From Planctomycetota bacterium (GTDB lineage: Bacteria > Planctomycetota > Phycisphaerae > Phycisphaerales > SM1A02): a DNA stretch of 64,000 nt. The stretch is from NCBI GenBank assembly GCA_022566535.1, contig JADFIR010000010.1, positions 22,701-86,700 of the forward strand, read 5' to 3'. The translations under genes were made by a program, and so were the position numbers. Below, in pieces: positions 34,392 through 43,716 of this stretch; position 1 is the first letter of the stretch, and each line of letters opens with the position of its first letter. Under the pieces are notes generated by a model, which had not been told where the DNA came from, ran no database searches, and saw only the letters and a list, made by a program, of their open reading frames with translations.

Positions 34392-36412
34392 GAGTCACCT
34401 CCGTTCTCGGCATGCGTCTGATTGTCCGTGAGGATGATGACGGTATCGAACTGCCCGAACTTCTCGCTGTAGACGGTGAGGGTCAGCGGAGATTCATCCG
34501 GAGCCTGGATGATCCAGCGGAAGGACTCCCGACCGCCGGAGCCGGGGATCGACCAGATCTTGTTGACGCGCCGCCCTGCGATGACTTGTTCGATGGGCAC
34601 GCTGAGACGGACGACGTACGGCCGGGCGCGGCGGTTGCGCACGGCCATGGCCGTACCCGTCGGCAAATAGCCTTCGTTGACCAGCGCGACCTTCACCTCG
34701 TACAGCCCCGAGGCAAGGCGGGTGATCTGAGCGTCGTCAAGTGAAACGTTCGGGAAACGGTCGGCCAGATCCAGGACGAACTCGACCTGTTTGTCGGCGA
34801 TGGTTGGGATTTCCTCAGCGGGGGGGTTGGTCTTGAAGTAGGGGGCCCAGCCGCCGATCTCGACCTCGCCGAGGTCGGGGTGCTCAAACTTCTGCCACTC
34901 GATGAAGCCGGTGCCATCGCGGTGCTCGTCGCTGTACTTCAGCCAGGCGGCTTCTTCTTTGTTCTTCGCCTTGCCATCCGCCTTCTTGCCTTTGGCGCGG
35001 CGGACTTTGATGCCCATCCGCTTGGCGAATCGCTCGACCTGAGCGGGGCTCATTTGGTCCATCATCTCATCGGTGATTTCGAAGCCGCGGGTTTCGGCCG
35101 CCGAACGTAACTCGTCGAGCGTTTCCTTGCTGATGTCGCCGACGTCGGAGGGGGTCCCGCCGGCTTCGTCGTCTGGGTCATCGTTCCCGCCCTCCGGTGG
35201 GGCTTGGGCCTCAGCGCCATTCTGGGCAGCGCTGTCGGGCTGAGTTTCGGCGCCGCCATCGGGGTTGGCCTTGTCTTTGTCCTCTCCCTTTTCTTCCTTC
35301 GGCGGTTCGGGCCGGGTCCACAGCAGCGTCGCAAACGACGGCACGCCGAACTGAGCATAGGCCCAGGCGAAAAAGGCGCCGGTATCGGCCGCACTGGGGA
35401 CCTTCTTCAGACCGGTGATCTCCTGGTAGCGCTCACCGATGTGCTTGTAAAGGCCGACGTCCTTGGGATCGAGGTTCTTCGGGGCCCCGGCCTCGTCGGC
35501 GCCCTTGCCATCCGGCACCTTGGAGAGGTTGTCGTGGGGGCCGTAGGTGAGCACCACCGCGATGTTCTGATGGGCCAGGACGTACTGCAGCAGTGCCAGC
35601 GACTCCGGCTCGGAGATCTGATGCGGCCCGGCCCCATCCGCATGCTCCCGGTAGCCGTGCATGAAGTTCATGTTCAGATCGACGCCGCCGAGCCCGTCCT
35701 CGTTGAGTTCGCCATCGCCGTCGTCATCGATTCCCTCGACCTTAAGGGTGTAGGCGGCGCGTTGGCCCTCATCGTGGTCGGGCTTGAGATCAAGGCGGGG
35801 CTCGTCGGGATCGGGCATCATGTCCGCCTCGTCCGGATCGTAGACGCGCATCATTGTGATCAAGCCGTCGCCGTTAAGGTCGTTGGGCGGGTCTTCGTCG
35901 AGTTGCCCGTCGCGGTCGCCGTCGTCCGGGCGGACATTTCGCCGCCGATCGGTCTTGACGTCAGCGAAGAAGCGTTCGGCGGCGTCAGGGTTGACGCGAG
36001 GGATGATGTAAAGTGTGTGGTCGGTCAGGAACCGAACAGCCGACTCATCACCCTCTGCCGCCTTGGCCAGCAGGCGCTGGGCAATGCTGAGGGCGACCTC
36101 GCTGCCGATCAGGTGATCGCCATCGATGTTGGCCACGATGAGCATGGCTGATCGGTGCTGCGGCTCGACGGGGTCCGACATGGCCAGTTCCATCGCCCAT
36201 AAGGCGCGACCCTCGCGGCTGGTGCCGATCGACTCGGCCGAGCAGGTCCGCGGGTGGTCGGCGGCCAAGCGGTTGATCCAGGCCGAAAGCTCGGCATGTG
36301 TGTGGTACTTCACCTCGGCGGCGCGGGTGTCGCTGACGGCGGCCAGCAGAAGGGCCAAACAACTCAGGCCGAGACTCAGTGGTGTCACCGCGACGAAGGA
36401 TCGGTGCAGCAC
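34388..36412 (-). CDS. Secreted M14-like protein lacking catalytic residues (pseudo-carboxypeptidase)
   Basis: A 674-residue paralogue of the downstream gene. A GTG at 36412 with AGGAGGGG upstream starts a good signal peptide (LHRSFVAVTPLSLGLSCLALLLAA); the ATG at 36445 is an alternative and the frame extends further. The zinc HxxE is replaced by IGSE (102-105). The catalytic Glu segment is SFATLLW, not FTNELW. The HDN of TYGPHDNL may keep the third ligand. It also has Asp-rich loops (DGDRDGQLDEDPPNDLNGDG) and a charged low-complexity insert (about 380-450, KEEKGEDKDKANPDGG). It probably binds rather than cleaves and is co-expressed with the active partner. Confidence 0.72.
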   Translation of the reverse strand: MLHRSFVAVTPLSLGLSCLALLLAAVSDTRAAEVKYHTHAELSAWINRLAADHPRTCSAESIGTSREGRALWAMELAMSDPVEPQHRSAMLIVANIDGDHLIGSEVALSIAQRLLAKAAEGDESAVRFLTDHTLYIIPRVNPDAAERFFADVKTDRRRNVRPDDGDRDGQLDEDPPNDLNGDGLITMMRVYDPDEADMMPDPDEPRLDLKPDHDEGQRAAYTLKVEGIDDDGDGELNEDGLGGVDLNMNFMHGYREHADGAGPHQISEPESLALLQYVLAHQNIAVVLTYGPHDNLSKVPDGKGADEAGAPKNLDPKDVGLYKHIGERYQEITGLKKVPSAADTGAFFAWAYAQFGVPSFATLLWTRPEPPKEEKGEDKDKANPDGGAETQPDSAAQNGAEAQAPPEGGNDDPDDEAGGTPSDVGDISKETLDELRSAAETRGFEITDEMMDQMSPAQVERFAKRMGIKVRRAKGKKADGKAKNKEEAAWLKYSDEHRDGTGFIEWQKFEHPDLGEVEIGGWAPYFKTNPPAEEIPTIADKQVEFVLDLADRFPNVSLDDAQITRLASGLYEVKVALVNEGYLPTGTAMAVRNRRARPYVVRLSVPIEQVIAGRRVNKIWSIPGSGGRESFRWIIQAPDESPLTLTVYSEKFGQFDTVIILTDNQTHAENGGDS

Positions 36413-36579
36413 GATGCCTGTCCCCTCCTGAAAGTGAAACGCCATCTGCTCAGATAGTAGGCAGGCGACGCGGATGGCGGGCCGGTCATAGGCGGAGCAA
36501 CGCGCGCCGCGAGGTCCAATAACGCTGGCGATCGTTCGTCGGCGGTGCCGTCCGTGGCTGGAGACGATCGCCGCAGGCT

Positions 36580-36948
36580 CTACCCGCTCGCCCATTGTGC
36601 CGGGACGTCGCCATGGGTCGCGATGATTCGCGAGTGGATGCCGCCGCGGCCGCGCCAATCCGTCACCACCTGTAGCCACTTTGGCGACAACAATGCGGTC
36701 AGATCGTCGCGGATCGTGTTCGTCACCGCCTCGTAGAAGATGCCCTCGGAGCGGAAGGACTGGTAGTAGAGCTTGAGGCTCTTGAGCTCGACACACACCG
36801 CATTGGGGCAATACCGCAGGATAATCCTCCCGTAGTCCGGCTGGCCGGTCTTGGGGCACAACGAGCTGAACTCCTCCGCCGTGTGCTCGATGACAAACGG
36901 CGTCCGCGTCGGTGTCGCAAAGGTCTCAAGCAACGATGCGTCGGGCAT
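36580..36948 (-). CDS. queF: NADPH-dependent preQ0 reductase (7-cyano-7-deazaguanine reductase)
   Basis: A 122-residue T-fold enzyme, the short (type I) QueF form, that reduces preQ0 to preQ1 for queuosine. Catalytic Cys31 is in FSSLCPKTGQPDYG (with Asp38). The QueF motif reads ELKSLKLYYQSFR with Glu54, and the C-terminal WRGRGGI is conserved. The start at 36948 opens MPDASLLETF; an ATG at 36975 lies inside the 8-bp tandem repeat and would add nine residues. No queC, queD or queE is nearby. Confidence 0.92.
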   Translation of the reverse strand: MPDASLLETFATPTRTPFVIEHTAEEFSSLCPKTGQPDYGRIILRYCPNAVCVELKSLKLYYQSFRSEGIFYEAVTNTIRDDLTALLSPKWLQVVTDWRGRGGIHSRIIATHGDVPAQWASG

Positions 36949-36965
36949 GTGGAGATGATAAACGC

Positions 36966-36991
36966 ATCGAGGCATCGAGGCATCGAGGCAA
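36966..36991. repeat. Short tandem repeat of GGCATCGA
   Basis: The octamer GCATCGAG is repeated three times upstream of queF. A related degenerate run, GCATCAAGGCATCGAGG, lies at about 43590-43611. The array overlaps the alternative queF start and sits between queF and the TPR lipoprotein gene. Confidence 0.5.
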
Positions 36992-37002
36992 GAAAGCCAT
37001 AG

Positions 37003-37022
37003 CCTCGCCCGGAAGGGCGAGG
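37003..37022. terminator. Hairpin downstream of TPR lipoprotein gene
   Basis: CCTCGCCC and GGGCGAGG pair perfectly around GGAA. It lies about 30 bp beyond the stop of the TPR gene on the minus strand. The following minus-strand bases (CTATGGCTTTC) are only mildly T-rich, so termination is possible but not certain. Confidence 0.4.
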
Positions 37023-37052
37023 GGTAGCACGTGGACCTGGTTGCGCATTTGT

Positions 37053-38090
37053 TTACAACTGATACTGCGAGAGCAGCCGAACGATCTTTGGCTGATCGGC
37101 ATTGGCCTGAAGCGACCGTTGAAGCGCCCGTTTGGCTTCGCGCGCCGCCCTCACGTCGCGCTTGTTACTCAGCAGCCAGGCATTGAGCGCATTGACTCCG
37201 ACGCCGTTCAGCGACGGCCAATGGCCGGGGTCGAGCTGGACCGCCATGCGGTACGCGTCGATCGACTTGTCGTACTCGCCGAGACGGAAGTTGCTCCAAC
37301 CGAGTCGCTCAAGTGCATTGGCGGACGGTTGAAGCTTGACAAGAAACTCGGCCGTATTCTTCGCCTCGAGGTAGAGACTTTCCTTAGCCAGGACGTTGAT
37401 GAGGTTCATCAGCAGCGGCGGGGTCGGCTCCATCAACTCCACCGCCGATTCATATTGCATGACCGCGTCGCCATACCGTTCGATCTGCTCGTAGACGGCT
37501 CCGAGGTTGGCCCGGGCGGGTCCGTTGGCCGGGTCAAGTTCGACCACCTTCTCAGCGAAGATGAGGGCTGGGCGAGGCTCGCCCATCTGCAAGTAGGTCG
37601 TGGCCAGATTCAAGTTTGCCCTGACGCTCTCGGGTCTGATGGTGAGCGCGCGGCGATAGGCCTTGACCGCTTCGACGAAGCGATTGAGCATTTGCAGGGC
37701 CAGCGCATGGCCGTATTGTGCATCGAAGTTGCGTGGTCCAAGCCGGGCCGCTCGGGCAAATGCCGGCTCGGCGCCGGCGTAGTTCTTCTGGAGCAAGTAG
37801 ATATCGCCAATGCCCAGGTAGGCGGTGGTCAGGGTCGGGTTGTCAGCCAGAATCTCAATGAACAGCGCCAGGGCCGCCTCGTACTCGCCCGCGTCCTTCG
37901 CAGCGTCCGCGTCAGCCAGCAGACGCTGCTGATACGTCTGGGCCGGCTCGGCGGGATCGGGCGCCTCGATCTCGGTGAGTACAGCTTCATCTTGAGCATC
38001 CTCTTGGGGCGCGTCGCGGAAGATTCCGCAACCGGTCAGGGGCCACGCTGCCCATACACACGCTGCTACCACGACCGAAGTGCGCTGCAT
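37053..38090 (-). CDS. TPR-repeat lipoprotein
   Basis: A 345-residue lipoprotein. The signal ends PLTGC, followed by an acidic linker. From about residue 52 there are at least six TPR units, for example AALALFIEILADNPTLTTAYLGIGD, PRNFDAQYGHALALQMLNRFVEAV and RANLGAVYEQIERYGDAVMQYESA. TPR lipoproteins often act as scaffolds in envelope assembly (BamD/PilF-like), but no such role can be assigned here. Confidence 0.8.
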   Translation of the reverse strand: MQRTSVVVAACVWAAWPLTGCGIFRDAPQEDAQDEAVLTEIEAPDPAEPAQTYQQRLLADADAAKDAGEYEAALALFIEILADNPTLTTAYLGIGDIYLLQKNYAGAEPAFARAARLGPRNFDAQYGHALALQMLNRFVEAVKAYRRALTIRPESVRANLNLATTYLQMGEPRPALIFAEKVVELDPANGPARANLGAVYEQIERYGDAVMQYESAVELMEPTPPLLMNLINVLAKESLYLEAKNTAEFLVKLQPSANALERLGWSNFRLGEYDKSIDAYRMAVQLDPGHWPSLNGVGVNALNAWLLSNKRDVRAAREAKRALQRSLQANADQPKIVRLLSQYQL

Positions 38091-38134
38091 ACATCACCCC
38101 TTTGTGATCGCCTTGGATCGCAAGCTCTGTGGTC

Positions 38135-39070
38135 CTAGCGGGTTCTCGGTTGGCGGCGCACCATTCGTTTTAGACGCCTGATGTTCACCACATCCCACGG
38201 TATCCCTTTATCGTCCTTGCCCTTGGGCGTCTCCAGGATCTTTGGTACGCGGTCAAAGGCGCTACGGTTGACAATCGCACGAAAGCAGCTCAGGCCGCAT
38301 TGCCCTCTCCCGATGTGAGCGTGACGATCCTTACGCGAGCCGACGGATCCCACGGAGTCATTCAGGTGGAGGACGCGAAGCTGCCTGTTGCCGCAGGTTT
38401 TGTCCCACTGTTGGAGGGTGGCCTTCGCCTTATTGTCGGTGGTCATGTCGTAGCCGGCTGCGGTCACATGGCAGGTGTCGAAGCAATAGCCGACGCGCTG
38501 CGGCTGACGTACGTGGGAGCGTATGTACGCCAGGTGCTGGAAGTCGTATCCAAGCGTCGTCCCGGCTCCAACCGTCGTCTCCAGACACGTGATCACCCGA
38601 TAGCCCGGCAGCTCTTCGTGCAGTTGGTTGAGGGCCTTGACCACGCGCCTGAGTCCGGCCAACTCGTCCTTGGTGGGAACTGCGCCGAGTTGATGTGGTT
38701 GACCCGAAGGGTGGGCCGCGCCCAGATGCGCGCCGGGATGGATCACACATAACGGGATCGCCAACGCCTCGCACCGCTCAAGCTCCGCCCGCTGAAGCGC
38801 CGTCGATTTCTTCCAGAGCATCGGGTCAGGCGACGCGAGGTTGACCAGATAGCTGTTGTGGCTGACTGTGTGAGCTGAGGATCGTCGGCGGTGCCAGCCG
38901 AGCTCCTTGAGTTTCGTCGCCCAGACACTTCGCTCATCATCGCCCAACGGCCTGGCGGACCACTGGCGCTGGTTTCTTGTAAACACCTGCACGCAGTCCA
39001 TGTTGAGCCGTTCGGCCTCGATCAGGGCATTGACCAGGCCCCCCGCGACGGATAAGTGCGAACCAAACAC
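38135..39070 (-). CDS. nfo: Endonuclease IV (deoxyribonuclease IV)
   Basis: A 311-residue AP endonuclease for base-excision repair, with a TIM barrel and three zinc ions. Family signatures are MFGSHLSVAGGLVNALIEA, VQVFTRNQRQW, the zinc-bearing VIHPGAHLGA, ITCLETTVGAGTTLG, VGYCFDTCHVTAAGYD and HLNDSVGSVGSRKDRHAHIG. The length is normal (about 280-310). It is downstream of no obvious partner. Strong call. Confidence 0.94.
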   Translation of the reverse strand: MFGSHLSVAGGLVNALIEAERLNMDCVQVFTRNQRQWSARPLGDDERSVWATKLKELGWHRRRSSAHTVSHNSYLVNLASPDPMLWKKSTALQRAELERCEALAIPLCVIHPGAHLGAAHPSGQPHQLGAVPTKDELAGLRRVVKALNQLHEELPGYRVITCLETTVGAGTTLGYDFQHLAYIRSHVRQPQRVGYCFDTCHVTAAGYDMTTDNKAKATLQQWDKTCGNRQLRVLHLNDSVGSVGSRKDRHAHIGRGQCGLSCFRAIVNRSAFDRVPKILETPKGKDDKGIPWDVVNIRRLKRMVRRQPRTR

Positions 39071-39222
39071 CGGCCGATGGTACCCTGCCCCCCGACGGGT
39101 AAGGAAAGAGGCTCAGGCGCTCGAGGACTTTCCGCCTGCGCGGGTGGGCAAGCCAGCCCATGAGGCAGTCGCATCGTGTACCACCCCTTTCCCAACTGGA
39201 CTGATTATGGCACATTGATCGC

Positions 39223-40602
39223 ATGACCTCGCCGACGCTTGACGCCACGACTGAATCCGCCCAACCCGTCATCGGGCTGATCCTGCTCGGTGGGCCTCTG
39301 TCCGGAGCCCTGATCCGAGATGTACGCCTGGCGAATGAGCTGGCCGGTCGCGGCTACAGCGTTCACGCCTGGTGGGCGATGGATCGACAGACCTCCTCGC
39401 CGCTGGACCCGAAGGTCCACGAGCACTGGTTGTTCCACGGCCTGCGGTACGTTGGGCGACGGCGCAGCGATCTCGCGGATGCAATGGGGCGGCTGCTGAC
39501 GAGAGCCGTACATGACAAGAACCGGCTGCGCGGCCTGCAAAAGCGGCCGAAGATCCTTCGCCGCGTGATGGACGGGCTCATTCACCGCGTATGTGACGGT
39601 GTTGAAGGCGATCGGCGATTGCTGCGGCGATTCGGGCGGGAGCTATCGGTGGCAGGCGTAACTCACCTGTTGCCGATGCTGGCCGTGCTCTGCCCCTGGG
39701 CCGCTGCGGCACTCCCGTTCGTTGACCGCCCATTTCGTTACCTGGTCACGTTCCAGGGTTACGAGCTGTACGGCAACTACGCCCGCGCCAACGGCTGTGA
39801 GCGCCAACTTTATGCTCGCTTTCGGGAGGTCGTGCGGCAGTCGGATTGGCCGGCGATCGCAGTCAGCGAGGATTATGCGAGGCGCATCGCCGAGGATATC
39901 GGTATTCCAGAGGAACACTTGCGGGCGATTCCGCCGGGCGTGCCCACGCAGATCCCTTTTGATCGAACCGCCGCCGCCGAACTTGTTGCCAAGAAGTTCC
40001 CGCAGTTTCGCAGCAATGTGCCGTTGGTGACCTACCTCGGCCGGCGCGATACGGAGAAGGGGATCGATCTGCTGCTTTATGCATCCAGCATCCTGCGGCG
40101 TCGCGGCCTGGAATTCCAGGTCGCGGTGTGCGGACCGACGCTCTTTGGCAGTCATTACGCTGGCGTTTGTGTGCAGCTCGCCGAAGATTTACGTTGCCCG
40201 GTCCTGTGGAGCAACCAGGTCTCCGATGAGCTGCGCTCGGCACTGTTCTTTGCCAGCCGGTGTGTGGTCTACCCGTCGATCCATCGGGAACCATTCGGCA
40301 TGGTAGCCGTGGAAGCCATGGCCCACGGAACGCCGGCGATCGTTGCGGACTATGGGGGCATTGCGGGGGCCATCCAGGTCGGTGGGGAGATCGGCGGGCT
40401 TCACTTCCGGGCGTGGGATTCCGCGCACCTGGCCGAGCAGATCGCCAGGCTGCTGCAAGATGATGATCTTCACCGTCACCTTCGCGAAGCGGGCCCGCGC
40501 ATTGCCGCCTACTACTCCGTGCAGAAGCTCGCCGATCGCCTCCTCACGCACATCGGCCTGCCAATGATGCCCAGCGCGACCGATAATGGTGCCCGCGGCT
40601 GA
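39223..40602 (+). CDS. GT4-family glycosyltransferase
   Basis: A 459-residue retaining glycosyltransferase. The N-terminal Rossmann half begins GLILLGGPLSGALIRDVRLANEL. The C-terminal half has VTYLGRRDTEKGIDLLLYAS, then the EX7E region HREPFGMVAVEAMAHGTPAIV with both Glu, and GGEIGGLHFRAWDSAHLAEQIARLL. It probably adds sugars to a lipid or surface glycan in the cytoplasm. No other glycan genes are nearby. Confidence 0.87.
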   Translation: MTSPTLDATTESAQPVIGLILLGGPLSGALIRDVRLANELAGRGYSVHAWWAMDRQTSSPLDPKVHEHWLFHGLRYVGRRRSDLADAMGRLLTRAVHDKNRLRGLQKRPKILRRVMDGLIHRVCDGVEGDRRLLRRFGRELSVAGVTHLLPMLAVLCPWAAAALPFVDRPFRYLVTFQGYELYGNYARANGCERQLYARFREVVRQSDWPAIAVSEDYARRIAEDIGIPEEHLRAIPPGVPTQIPFDRTAAAELVAKKFPQFRSNVPLVTYLGRRDTEKGIDLLLYASSILRRRGLEFQVAVCGPTLFGSHYAGVCVQLAEDLRCPVLWSNQVSDELRSALFFASRCVVYPSIHREPFGMVAVEAMAHGTPAIVADYGGIAGAIQVGGEIGGLHFRAWDSAHLAEQIARLLQDDDLHRHLREAGPRIAAYYSVQKLADRLLTHIGLPMMPSATDNGARG

Positions 40603-40752
40603 TGCAGGGCGCGTGGCGCTATTGACTTGTAATCCAGAAGTGATTAAATGGGTCACTACATCCCCCCACGCAACTGCGAACGAGACTCCGCGACCACGCA
40701 GGACATCGCAGCAGACGATTGGTTCGGATGACTACGCCCAGGAGGAAGTGGG

Positions 40753-42900
40753 ATGGGATCATTTCTTCGCATCACAAGTGGGGCGGTTTTCTGCGCGCTT
40801 TCGATCTCGCCGATCGCAGCCGCACACGAGACTGATCAATTCACCGTTCCGGTGGGCAAGGAGTTCGCGGATCTTGGCGACTATTTCACAGCGATGGCCT
40901 ACGACACGATCGAATCGGCTGTAATCAAGACCAACGCCAACATTCGGCGAGCGATCGAGACCGATCGGACCGCAGCCCGAATCGCACAACGGCAATCTCC
41001 CGATGTGCTCACCAAGGCTGTCTTCCGCGCATTCACGCCGGCGTTCTTCCTCATAGAAGATCTCGAGAAGATGGCGCACTCCAAACGCACCAGGACCAAG
41101 TACCCCGGTCGCGTCGTCGGATACCGGGAGACGATCAGGAACATCTACCAGCACGTTCACTTTCCTTTGGACCCTCGGCAGATTTTCCGATTGTGGCACG
41201 CGTCGACCATGAAGGTCCACGGGACGTACTGTGGTCCGGACAAGATCGGCCACTTCACCGACATGGGCTATCATTACTACAAGGCCTATAGAGGGGCGCG
41301 CAACAAAGGCCTCAGCGAAGAGGAGGCTATCAAGCGGGCGGTCAGGGTCGGGACGAATGGCCCGCTCTTTGCCGAGAATGGGATGGTCGGCTATCTCTCC
41401 GCCGGCGCCTATTCGAACGCGGATCTTGCCTCGAACTACGCCGGGCTCAAGTTCTACATCAATGTCACGAAAGAAGCGCGCATACGAGGCCGGATGCATC
41501 CGCCGATGGTCCGGCGCGATGGCAATTACTGGCAAATCAGCCGGCATGTGCGAAGGGATTCAGGCTTCTTCGCCGAGTTCATCACTGATCACTTCAACGA
41601 AGCCCTCAACCCAAGTCTCTTTGAACCGCTCATGAGAAAACCCGTTCGCGAAGCGGTTGAGAAAAGAACGGCGAACCTCCTTCGGTGGTATGCCGACGAC
41701 AACGGCAACCGAAGGCCCAAAGCGTACTTCGATGCCCTCACTGAGGAGCTCAAGACCTACTACGGCGAAGATTACGGCCACAAGGGGACGCATGATCAGC
41801 TGATCACGATCGGCAATACCTGCTTCGCTGAGCCGCCGGCCGGCGATCAGGAGAGCGGCCGAAGCGCAAATGGATACACCGCACTTCACTGGGCAGCGTT
41901 GAGCGGTGATCTGGCGAAAGTGAAACAGCTTCTCGACGCCGGGACAGATGTCGATCTACGGGTCCGCTCTCTGGAGAAATACTCCGCCGAATGGGGCAAT
42001 ACGCCGCTGCACATTGCATCAGCGTCCGGTCGGGCTGAGATGGTTGAAATACTCCTCGGCCACGGCGCAGACGTCAATGCGCGTAACGAACACGGCGCGA
42101 CACCGCTGCACCGAGCGATCGCCCACCCCGAGGCAGTCGAGATGCTCATTGCCGACGGCGCTGAGGTCAATGCCAAGGACGAACGAGGCCGCACCTCGCT
42201 ACATTGGTCCGCTCGGTATCCAGTTCCGGCAACCGTGGCCGCTCTGATTGCCAACGGCGCAGATGTCGATGCACAAGACCACTGCGCTGAGACACCGCTG
42301 CATAGAGCATCGCTTTGGGGCCACACCGACATGATCGCGATGCTTCTTTCAGCCGGGGCTCAGGTGAATGCAACGGCCGAATTCGATACGTCGCCGTTGC
42401 ACTTCGCCGCGCACCGGGCGGACGCGGAAGCAATCAAATTGCTTCTGGGTAGCGGTGCGGATATTCATGCCAGGGACGAATTCGGATGGACTATTCTGCA
42501 CGCCCTCGCGATGATCGGCCGAACGGGGCTCGCCCGCGTACTGCTTTCCGCTGGAGCCGATGCTGACGCGGTCGATCATTATGGCTCGACGCCGCTTCAT
42601 GAGGCAGCTCGTTACGGCCACGATGAGGTCGCAGCACTCCTGCTCGAAGCCGGTTCCGATGTCAATGCGCGAAGTAACTCCGGGGCAACCCCGCTGCACG
42701 ACGCCGGGTTTGCCGGCCACACATCATTGGTGAATCTTCTGCTCGAGCATGGGGCGGACGTCTATGCAAAGAATCTCAACGGTCAATCGCCGGTGGATAT
42801 CGCCTCGTCCAACGGCAATCGACTCACTGCGCGGCTTATCCTAAGCTCATCGCACTCCAATTCTGAAGTAACCCGCGATCAACCGATCAACATGCGATGA
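40753..42900 (+). CDS. Secreted ankyrin-repeat protein with a novel N-terminal domain
   Basis: A 715-residue protein with a signal peptide (MGSFLRITSGAVFCALSISP). Residues about 27-365 form an uncharacterised globular region containing HGTYCGPDKIGHFTDMGYHY and a long Arg/Lys-rich helix set. From about residue 373 there are around ten ankyrin repeats (TALHWAALSGDLAKVKQLLD, TPLHIASASGRAEMVEILLG and so on), ending near 700. Ankyrin repeats mediate protein-protein contacts; a secreted form could bind another envelope or host protein. The next gene, a lipoprotein, begins 16 bp downstream and is probably co-transcribed. Confidence 0.75.
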   Translation: MGSFLRITSGAVFCALSISPIAAAHETDQFTVPVGKEFADLGDYFTAMAYDTIESAVIKTNANIRRAIETDRTAARIAQRQSPDVLTKAVFRAFTPAFFLIEDLEKMAHSKRTRTKYPGRVVGYRETIRNIYQHVHFPLDPRQIFRLWHASTMKVHGTYCGPDKIGHFTDMGYHYYKAYRGARNKGLSEEEAIKRAVRVGTNGPLFAENGMVGYLSAGAYSNADLASNYAGLKFYINVTKEARIRGRMHPPMVRRDGNYWQISRHVRRDSGFFAEFITDHFNEALNPSLFEPLMRKPVREAVEKRTANLLRWYADDNGNRRPKAYFDALTEELKTYYGEDYGHKGTHDQLITIGNTCFAEPPAGDQESGRSANGYTALHWAALSGDLAKVKQLLDAGTDVDLRVRSLEKYSAEWGNTPLHIASASGRAEMVEILLGHGADVNARNEHGATPLHRAIAHPEAVEMLIADGAEVNAKDERGRTSLHWSARYPVPATVAALIANGADVDAQDHCAETPLHRASLWGHTDMIAMLLSAGAQVNATAEFDTSPLHFAAHRADAEAIKLLLGSGADIHARDEFGWTILHALAMIGRTGLARVLLSAGADADAVDHYGSTPLHEAARYGHDEVAALLLEAGSDVNARSNSGATPLHDAGFAGHTSLVNLLLEHGADVYAKNLNGQSPVDIASSNGNRLTARLILSSSHSNSEVTRDQPINMR

Positions 42901-42915
42901 GGGCCTCACGCAGGC

Positions 42916-43548
42916 ATGGCCATCGTTAGAGCACTCTATGTATTGACGTTGATCCTGGTAGCGGGCGGATGCGCCTCGAAGGACCCCATCTGGGCGTGGC
43001 AGACGTCACTCGTGCACTACATCGTCAAAGAAGGTAACGGTGATCTCAACGCCCTACGCAACGTTCGCAACGCGCCTGCTCGCAAAGAATTCGGTGTCAT
43101 CGGCGCTTCCAAGCACGGCTTTCCATTCATCGCCCCTCGCCGGACCGATGTCACCGGCGTTCTGTTGGGACACCGCAAGATCAATACTCGGCGCTGGTAC
43201 ATCTTCCTGGTGGGCGCTGTGGAATATCGCGGCGCGTTCGTGGATTTCCCGCTCGATGACCCCCAAGTGAAGGATCTCCGCCTGGCCGCGATCTCAGGTG
43301 AGGGTGGTGAGTTCAGCTGGCTTCTTGGGGAGGGCCACGCCGAGGCGATGGATCAATATTGCCAACGACAGCTGGAAGCCTGGCGTCGGAGCCATCCGAG
43401 CCGCGCTGAGGCGACTGAATCGCCAACATCCTTCCCCACGCCCAAAGATATCTTTCGTCTTGCGGTCGCGCCCGACGCCATCACCGTAACTGATGAGCAT
43501 TCTTTGGCCCGCTGGACGCTTCTTCTGCCGCCCCCCTGCGAGCAATAA
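42916..43548 (+). CDS. Hypothetical lipoprotein downstream of ankyrin gene
   Basis: A 210-residue lipoprotein with lipobox VAGGC. It contains a beta-rich central part (RTDVTGVLLGHRKINTRRWYIFLVGAVEYRGAFVDFPLDDP) and a Cys-poor C-terminus. No family is recognised. It starts 16 bp after the ankyrin stop and likely forms an operon with it, suggesting an envelope complex of the two. Confidence 0.6.
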   Translation: MAIVRALYVLTLILVAGGCASKDPIWAWQTSLVHYIVKEGNGDLNALRNVRNAPARKEFGVIGASKHGFPFIAPRRTDVTGVLLGHRKINTRRWYIFLVGAVEYRGAFVDFPLDDPQVKDLRLAAISGEGGEFSWLLGEGHAEAMDQYCQRQLEAWRRSHPSRAEATESPTSFPTPKDIFRLAVAPDAITVTDEHSLARWTLLLPPPCEQ

Positions 43549-43716
43549 CACGAATTCCCTTATAAATCGTGCGGTAAGTGGATAGGCACCGATGCATCAA
43601 GGCATCGAGGCGCCAATTCCCGTCGTCAGCCACTTCGGATGTGGCGACTACCGGGGCCGCCGTGGCATAGGAGGCGGTTGCTCAGCTTTGGTGTTTCGGC
43701 CGCCGTCGCACCGGCC

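Noticed and set aside
35204..36151. 315-codon plus-strand frame with Val-rich product
   Set aside because: Antisense to the M14-like pseudo-enzyme; Val/Gly bias arises from the Asp-rich codons on the real strand.
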